Under the pieces are notes generated by a model. That model worked only from the letters and a program-made list of their open reading frames with translations, was not told where the DNA came from and did no database searches. The position numbers and the translations under genes were made by a program. Shown here in pieces: positions 6,116 to 10,548 of a stretch of DNA of 10,548 nt. The stretch covers positions 4,241-14,788 of the forward strand of contig PEXO01000062.1 of the NCBI GenBank assembly GCA_002779045.1. Reading direction: 5' to 3'. Position 1 is the first letter of the stretch. Each line of letters opens with the position of its first letter. Source of the DNA: Elusimicrobia bacterium CG08_land_8_20_14_0_20_59_10. GTDB taxonomy: Bacteria; Elusimicrobiota; Elusimicrobia; Elusimicrobiales; UBA9959.

Positions 6116-8686
6116 TCAGTCCACCGTTATGGATTTGCTCACGTTCTTAGGCGAGTCCGGGTGCACGCCGTGGTCGCGTATCTCCAGGCGGTCCAGGAAC
6201 TTCATCTTGCGCACGCTCATCTCCAGCGCCAGCACCTGCAGCACCACCGAACTGGTGAAGAAGACCAGCAGGTCGTCGCCGGTCCTGGGCAGGGTGATGT
6301 AGCCGTACTTGTAGGTCTTGGAATACATCGACGGCACGCTTTTTTTGGCGGCGTCGCGCAGCAGGGGATCCTCTTCGGCTATCACGTAGATGTTGGCGCC
6401 GCGTATCTTGTGCGTGTTTATCTGCGAGATCGTCAGGTTCACGTCCCGGGAGTTCGGCCCGGTGATGAACATGAGCGGGTAGTTGGTGTACATGCTCTCG
6501 AAGAAGTTGTGCCCGCGCAAGATGGAGGAGAAGAGCTCCCCCTCCTCCCGTGAAAGCTCGCGGGGTTTCAGATCGAAGAAGGCGTAGTCCGAGACCGCGC
6601 GGAAGATCCTGTAGAGGCTTTCCCCCTTCAGCTCTTTCCCGCCGCAGCCCACGGCGAACTTTATGCTGTCGGCGAACTTATCCACCAGGGCGCCCACGCC
6701 TTCCATGCCGAAAATGGTGTTCACGCCGAGGATAGTGTTCGGCCCGTGCTTGAACTCCGGCGCCTCGAAGCCCTCCGTGTGATTGAGCACCACCTCGCGC
6801 ACCTTCAGCGCGCCTTCCCTGGCTATACCCTGCATTCCGGTTGCCAGGATATGGAGGCTCGGTTCCAGGAACAGATCGACCGCCGCCTGCTCCACAGCGT
6901 CGCGCGTGGCCTTGATGGAAGCGCCTATCAGCTCCGGGATGCGGTAAAGGTTCTCCCGGTATCTTTCAAGGTCCGCTTTCACCGCCGGCTTCAGCCGGGT
7001 CCTGGTGAAATATTCGGCCAGCCGCAGCGCGAGTATGTACAGCACCAGCAGCTGGTTTATGAAGCTTTTCGTGGCCGGCACGGCTATCTCCGGCCCGCAA
7101 TACAGCGGGATGAAGATATCCGATTTCTCCAGCGCGATGGTGGAGTTGACATTGTTGACGATGTTGATGCGGACGACCTTTTTGCCGGCGGCCTTCACCT
7201 GGTTGAAGACGTCTACCAGGTCCTTGGTCTCGCCGCTCTGGCTTATACCTATAATAATGTCGCCGTCCTGCACCGCCTCCAGGCACTGCGCCCGGAAATC
7301 ACCGGGCAGGTAGGCCGTTACGTTCACTCCGGCGATCTTGTTGAAGAACACGGAAGCGCATTTGGCCGCGTTATAGGAGGTGCCGCAGGCCACGAAATAA
7401 GCCGTCCGCCCGCTTTTGCGGCAGCCGGCCATGCTTTCCACGAAACCGGCAACTCGGGCTTTTATGTCCTCTATCTCCTCCAGCAGGAAAAAGGCGTCCG
7501 CGAACTTCACCGCCTGCCCGCTCCCCGCCGAAGCGCCCGCGCCGTTCACTTCCTCCAGCAGGTCGGCCAGGAAGGATTCCAGCGGGAGCGTGTTCAGGGA
7601 CGGCCTGAACCCGCCCGCGAAGGACAGGGCCTTGCGCACGGTCGTCGAAGCGAGGAACGAAGCCGCCTCTTTTTTGAATTTCCCCGCGTCGGCTATGGCC
7701 GACAGCGCGAGTATCTTATTCTTAAGCTCTTTAACAAAACCCGGGTCCCTGGCCGAGACCTTCCTGGCCAGGTCCACCACCGGCGACCGGTCGGCGAAAT
7801 AATTTATCACCCTGCCCGCGGCTTCCACCTCGCCGAAGATCTCCTGCTCCATGAAATATTTGAAAGGCTTTTTCAGCTCCGTCTCTTCCACCCTGAGGTG
7901 GCTCCTGGTCTTCTCTTTTGGGATGGGGCGGCCGGTCCGGAGGTCGAAGAAATCCGCCTTTTCATGCGAGTAAAGCGCGAACTCGTCCTCTTTTATCGGG
8001 TAAAGCATTTTTGTCATGGAAAGAACGCTGGCCAGGTCCGAGGAGACTAATATGAACGGCCCGGCGCCGTCCTGAGCCCCGCCGCCCATGTAGAGGCTGC
8101 TGCCGGCTTTTATGCAGGCCATCAGCTCGGTGACCGGGTCTACCACCACGGCGGCGAAAGAGCCGGTGGTTTTTTTTGAGGCGGCGAGTATGGCGTTCTT
8201 CAGCGCGCCGTAACGCTGTTTTTTATCTTTGGTGTTCCTGAGTTTCTTAAGTTCTATCGCGAAGAAATGCTCTATGGTGTGCACCAGCATCTCGCCGTCA
8301 TTGTCGCTCTTCACGTCGTGGCCGGCCGAGAGCAGCCAGTCCTTGAGCTGGTCGCAGTTGGTTATGTTGCCGTTGTGCGCGCCGTAGAGATGCGTGTGGC
8401 AGCGCACCTCGTGCGGCTGCGCGTTCTCTTTGTTGACCACGCCGAAGGTGGCCCAGCGCACCTGGCCGCAGAACAGCTTGCCGGAAAGCTTGTCTATGCC
8501 GAGTTTTTTCGTTATCACCGTGGGCGCCCCCACGTCCTTCTTAAGAAAGATCCTGCCGGAAGCGTCCTGTATCAGGGCGCCGGTGGAGTCGTAACCGCGG
8601 TATTCCAGCATCCGCAAAAGCCGGGAAGCGACTTCCCCCAGGTCTTCCCTGTCTTTAGCGCAGCTCAATCCTATTACTCCGCACAT
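6116..8686 (-). CDS. glmS: Glutamine-fructose-6-phosphate aminotransferase (isomerizing), enlarged form
   Basis: Makes glucosamine-6-phosphate from fructose-6-phosphate and glutamine, the entry step to UDP-GlcNAc, peptidoglycan and LPS. Domains: N-terminal Ntn glutaminase with Cys2 as nucleophile after Met removal (MCGVIGL), EYRGYDSTG (28-36), VRWATFG (76-82), AHNGNITN (103-110), SDNDGEML (127-134). The SIS isomerase part has ACGTSYN (433-439), ISQSGETKDL (481-490), the second-SIS helix REGALKVREVV (623-633), FKHGPN (645-650) and the C-terminal NVSKSITVD with catalytic Lys. All core catalytic positions look present, though the family WATHG reads WATFG. At 856 residues it exceeds the usual ~610, with extra segments at about 295-425 and 652-735. 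The start has GAGGTG 5 nt upstream. ATA dominates the Ile codons sampled at its 5' end, as in malQ and tatT, so the gene looks native. It is followed by a GNAT gene 2 bp downstream. Confidence 0.93.
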   Translation of the reverse strand: MCGVIGLSCAKDREDLGEVASRLLRMLEYRGYDSTGALIQDASGRIFLKKDVGAPTVITKKLGIDKLSGKLFCGQVRWATFGVVNKENAQPHEVRCHTHLYGAHNGNITNCDQLKDWLLSAGHDVKSDNDGEMLVHTIEHFFAIELKKLRNTKDKKQRYGALKNAILAASKKTTGSFAAVVVDPVTELMACIKAGSSLYMGGGAQDGAGPFILVSSDLASVLSMTKMLYPIKEDEFALYSHEKADFFDLRTGRPIPKEKTRSHLRVEETELKKPFKYFMEQEIFGEVEAAGRVINYFADRSPVVDLARKVSARDPGFVKELKNKILALSAIADAGKFKKEAASFLASTTVRKALSFAGGFRPSLNTLPLESFLADLLEEVNGAGASAGSGQAVKFADAFFLLEEIEDIKARVAGFVESMAGCRKSGRTAYFVACGTSYNAAKCASVFFNKIAGVNVTAYLPGDFRAQCLEAVQDGDIIIGISQSGETKDLVDVFNQVKAAGKKVVRINIVNNVNSTIALEKSDIFIPLYCGPEIAVPATKSFINQLLVLYILALRLAEYFTRTRLKPAVKADLERYRENLYRIPELIGASIKATRDAVEQAAVDLFLEPSLHILATGMQGIAREGALKVREVVLNHTEGFEAPEFKHGPNTILGVNTIFGMEGVGALVDKFADSIKFAVGCGGKELKGESLYRIFRAVSDYAFFDLKPRELSREEGELFSSILRGHNFFESMYTNYPLMFITGPNSRDVNLTISQINTHKIRGANIYVIAEEDPLLRDAAKKSVPSMYSKTYKYGYITLPRTGDDLLVFFTSSVVLQVLALEMSVRKMKFLDRLEIRDHGVHPDSPKNVSKSITVD

Positions 8687-8719
8687 GGCAGCACCTCGTC
8701 ACCCGTAGCTCTCACCTAT

Positions 8720-8748
8720 TTTTTACCAAATGTTCGAAGCCTTGGCAA
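8720..8748 (-). promoter_or_regulatory. Sigma70-type promoter of glmS
   Basis: On the minus strand TTGCCA (8748-8743) is followed by a 17-nt spacer and TAAAAA (8725-8720): 5/6 and 4/6 matches to the consensus. Transcription would begin near 8713, leaving a leader of about 27 nt with the GAGGTG Shine-Dalgarno. That is too short for a glmS ribozyme. Confidence 0.55.
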
Positions 8749-8866
8749 TTAATTTACGTAACATTCAACGGCGGCGCCGTATTTTACGTCTTGATACCGC
8801 GCATTACCGCCTGCCATGCAGGGTTTAGGCAACGGCTCATCTTTCCCCGACCCGGATTTTTTAAAT

Positions 8867-8895
8867 TTGCAAAACACCCCGCCTACCGCTATAAT
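8867..8895 (+). promoter_or_regulatory. Sigma70-type promoter of the radical SAM gene
   Basis: TTGCAA (8867-8872), a 17-nt spacer and a perfect TATAAT (8890-8895), with an AT-rich stretch (TTTTTTAAA) just before the -35. The expected start is near 8902, downstream of the ATG at 8816. This argues that the long frame from 8816 is not the translated form. Confidence 0.7.
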
Positions 8896-8901
8896 AACAA
8901 T

Positions 8902-8992
8902 TCGTGCGAAGGTGCCGCATCAGGCACAAGGCTGCGCCAGTGCCGTATTTGGCCCATGGCCATGCCGTAACGAAAGCAGCGCGTCATATGCC
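8902..8992 (+). promoter_or_regulatory. Structured 5' leader of the radical SAM gene
   Basis: About 90 nt between the predicted transcription start and ATG 8993. GGCAC (8923-8927) can pair with GTGCC upstream (8912-8916, 6-nt loop). It can instead pair with GTGCC downstream (8940-8944), which also brings GGC/GCC (8930-8932/8936-8938) together as an 8-bp hairpin with a three-base loop. The two folds exclude each other. A third small hairpin TGGCC-CAT-GGCCA lies at 8950-8962. There is no U-tract, and no strong Shine-Dalgarno precedes the ATG. It matches no riboswitch class that I recognise; it may be a regulatory leader or chance pairing in GC-rich DNA. Confidence 0.3.
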
Positions 8993-10372
8993 ATGAAAAT
9001 CGCTCTCATCAATCCGCCCCTGTCATATAACCAGCACGAAAAATCCCTAAACCCGGAGCCGTGGTTCCCCCTGGGCCTGGGCTATATAGCCGCCTATCTC
9101 CTCCAGGGCGGGCATGATGTCAAGATCTACGACCCCGACGCCGTAAAGATGCCCCTGGAGACCATGTGGGAGGAGCTTGCCCGGTTCGATCCGGACGCCG
9201 TGGGGATAACCTCTACCACAGGTTCATTCATGCTGGCCAAGCGGCTGGCTCTGGAGGCCAAGCGCCGGCTGAATTGCCTTGTCCTGATGGGAGGGCCTCA
9301 TGTCACTGCTTTGCCGCGGTCCACGTTGCTTGGGACGCCGGGGCTGGACGCCGTGATACGGGGCGAGGGAGAGATCCCCATGCTCGCCCTCGCGAACGAG
9401 TTTGACGCGCGCGGCAAGGCGGACCTCAACAATGTCCCCGGTGCAGCCTTCCTGGAGGGCGGCCAGTACAGGGAAACGCCGCAGCCCGACCCATTCCCGG
9501 ACCTGAACCTCCTGCCCTACCCGGCCCGGGGCCTGCTCGATATGCAGCCGTACAAGCGCTGCCGCAGCCTATATGGCAACGGGAAAATGGCCACCATCAT
9601 TTCAAGCCGCGGTTGCCCGTCACAGTGCAACTTCTGCGCCAACGCCTCATCCATTTCCCGCAGGTTCCGTTCCCGCAGCCCGAAAGACTTTGTGGCGGAG
9701 ATGGAGTGGATGGTCAAGGAATACGGCATCAGGCATTTCTATATTGCGGACGATTGTTTCAGTATTGACGCGAACCGGACCACGGCGATCTGCGACCTGA
9801 TGATCGAAAGGAAACTGCGCGTGACCTGGCAGGCCGCCGGACGGGTCAACACCTTGTTGGACGATTCCCTGATAGCGAAGATGAAGCGGGCGGGCTGCGT
9901 CGATGTCCTGCTCGGCATCGAAACCGGCAGCCAGCGCGTTCTCGATATCATGAAAAAGGGAACGACACTGGCGATGGCTGAAGAATGCTGTGCCAAACTC
10001 CACAAACACGGGATCAACTGTTACAATTCTTATATACTGGGGGCGGAAGGGGATACCGTATTCACGGTCATCAAGACCGCTATCTTTTCAAAAAGACTGT
10101 TCTCGCTGTTCGCCCTTTTCAATATCCTTATCCCTTTTCCCGGCACGGCGGTCTTTGAAAAATATTATAAGGATTTCGACAGGCCGGACACGGACTGGAC
10201 CGATTGGGCGTCCTTGTTTCACAGACGTCCGTACCCGCCAAGGCATACATCGCTCTCGTGGGGCGCCCAGAAAAGCTTATGGCTGGCGCTCTCCGTGTTG
10301 TACTACCTTGAACCCATCCAACTGCTGCGCCTGGTGTTGTTCCAGATCGACCTCGAATTGGATAAATATTAG
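8993..10372 (+). CDS. B12-binding-domain radical SAM protein (BchE/HpnJ-like type)
   Basis: A 459-residue protein. Residues 1-140 form a cobalamin-binding-like Rossmann domain (MKIALINPPLSY, PLGLGYIAAYLLQGGHDVKIYD, LMGGPHVTALP, IRGEGE) without the DxHxxG base-off motif. Residues 200-400 form the radical SAM barrel with the [4Fe-4S] ligands Cys208, Cys212 and Cys215 in SRGCPSQCNFC, then FYIADDCFSID and LLGIETGSQRVLDIMKKGTT. The C-terminal ~60 residues include a hydrophobic helix region (SLWLALSVLYYLEPIQLL) that may touch the membrane. The start at 8993 is chosen because MKIALINPP is the conserved beginning. The open frame continues back to 8816, but that stretch lacks family sequence and contains the promoter. 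Substrate is unknown; relatives modify lipids, pigments or secondary metabolites. Roughly 18 of 27 Ile codons are ATC and 5 ATA, unlike glmS or malQ, hinting at acquisition. Confidence 0.9.
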   Translation: MKIALINPPLSYNQHEKSLNPEPWFPLGLGYIAAYLLQGGHDVKIYDPDAVKMPLETMWEELARFDPDAVGITSTTGSFMLAKRLALEAKRRLNCLVLMGGPHVTALPRSTLLGTPGLDAVIRGEGEIPMLALANEFDARGKADLNNVPGAAFLEGGQYRETPQPDPFPDLNLLPYPARGLLDMQPYKRCRSLYGNGKMATIISSRGCPSQCNFCANASSISRRFRSRSPKDFVAEMEWMVKEYGIRHFYIADDCFSIDANRTTAICDLMIERKLRVTWQAAGRVNTLLDDSLIAKMKRAGCVDVLLGIETGSQRVLDIMKKGTTLAMAEECCAKLHKHGINCYNSYILGAEGDTVFTVIKTAIFSKRLFSLFALFNILIPFPGTAVFEKYYKDFDRPDTDWTDWASLFHRRPYPPRHTSLSWGAQKSLWLALSVLYYLEPIQLLRLVLFQIDLELDKY

Positions 10373-10509
10373 ACGGATCGACAGCTCCGGTCGAACAGGG
10401 CGCGGAACAGACAAGCGGAAGGGCAGCCTGTCCATTACGGTTCCTCAATAGCCGCTCCATTGCCGCGCCGTTCACGCTCCCGCAAATAAGACAGCACAGG
10501 CGCAGGTTC

Positions 10510-10539
10510 TTGCGGACCGGGTGCGAAGTATATTTTAAT
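10510..10539 (+). promoter_or_regulatory. Possible promoter for a gene beyond the window
   Basis: TTGCGG (10510-10515), 18 nt, TTTAAT (10534-10539) in a locally AT-rich end. The rest of 10373-10509 shows no gene, and no T-tailed terminator is visible for the radical SAM gene. Weak evidence. Confidence 0.25.
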
Positions 10540-10548
10540 TATATGTCC

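Noticed and set aside
6746..8050. A 434-codon open frame on the + strand opposite glmS
   Set aside because: It lies wholly antisense to glmS, whose motifs are unmistakable. The product is rich in His, Arg, Gly and Leu with no domain pattern, as expected from the complement of a GC-rich gene.
8687..8720. glmS ribozyme upstream of glmS
   Set aside because: The predicted transcribed leader is only about 27 nt, far too short for the ribozyme, and no matching core sequence is visible.
8816..8992. Extra 59 N-terminal codons of the radical SAM frame
   Set aside because: The stretch contains the TTGCAA-17-TATAAT promoter, has no family sequence, and the conserved protein begins at MKIALINPP (8993).

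Overview
The window is a GC-rich bacterial chromosome segment carrying seven recognisable protein genes and no RNA genes, CRISPR arrays or insertion sequences that I can see. The organism cannot be fixed from the sequence alone. The pairing of a TatT lipoprotein with a DctP-type solute receptor, an oversized GlmS and heavy use of the Ile codon ATA in GC-rich genes suggest an environmental, diderm, under-sampled lineage. Elusimicrobiota or a deltaproteobacterium-like group would fit; this is a low-confidence inference.

Left part (1-3022, + strand): the 3' two-thirds of a GH77 4-alpha-glucanotransferase (malQ) runs by a 4-bp ATGA overlap into a tatT-like lipoprotein gene. That gene in turn overlaps a TRAP-transporter substrate-binding protein gene (dctP/tatP type). 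No DctQ/DctM membrane subunits follow; the next genes are convergent.

Middle part (3042-5520, - strand): an accessory block. It holds a DUF4062 / AlbA-like / GHKL-ATPase / winged-helix protein, followed by a RuvB-like AAA+ ATPase whose 5' end is frameshifted next to a perfect 15-bp tandem duplication. Isoleucine codon choice here (ATC/ATT in the first gene, mixed in the second) departs from the ATA-dominated flanking genes, which supports acquisition from elsewhere.

Right part (5688-8686, - strand): glmS, an 856-residue version of glucosamine-6-phosphate synthase about 250 residues longer than usual, followed 2 bp later by a GNAT acetyltransferase gene. A divergent intergenic region of about 300 bp holds a good sigma70-type promoter for glmS. 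Facing the other way it holds an even better one (TTGCAA-17-TATAAT) for a B12-binding-type radical SAM gene (8993-10372, + strand). That gene has a leader of about 90 nt that can fold in two mutually exclusive ways and no clear Shine-Dalgarno sequence. Its ATC-rich Ile codons again differ from the glmS/malQ type.

The most unusual items are the DUF4062/RuvB-like accessory pair with its apparent frameshift, the enlarged GlmS, the repeat-derived N-terminus of TatT, and the leader of the radical SAM gene.
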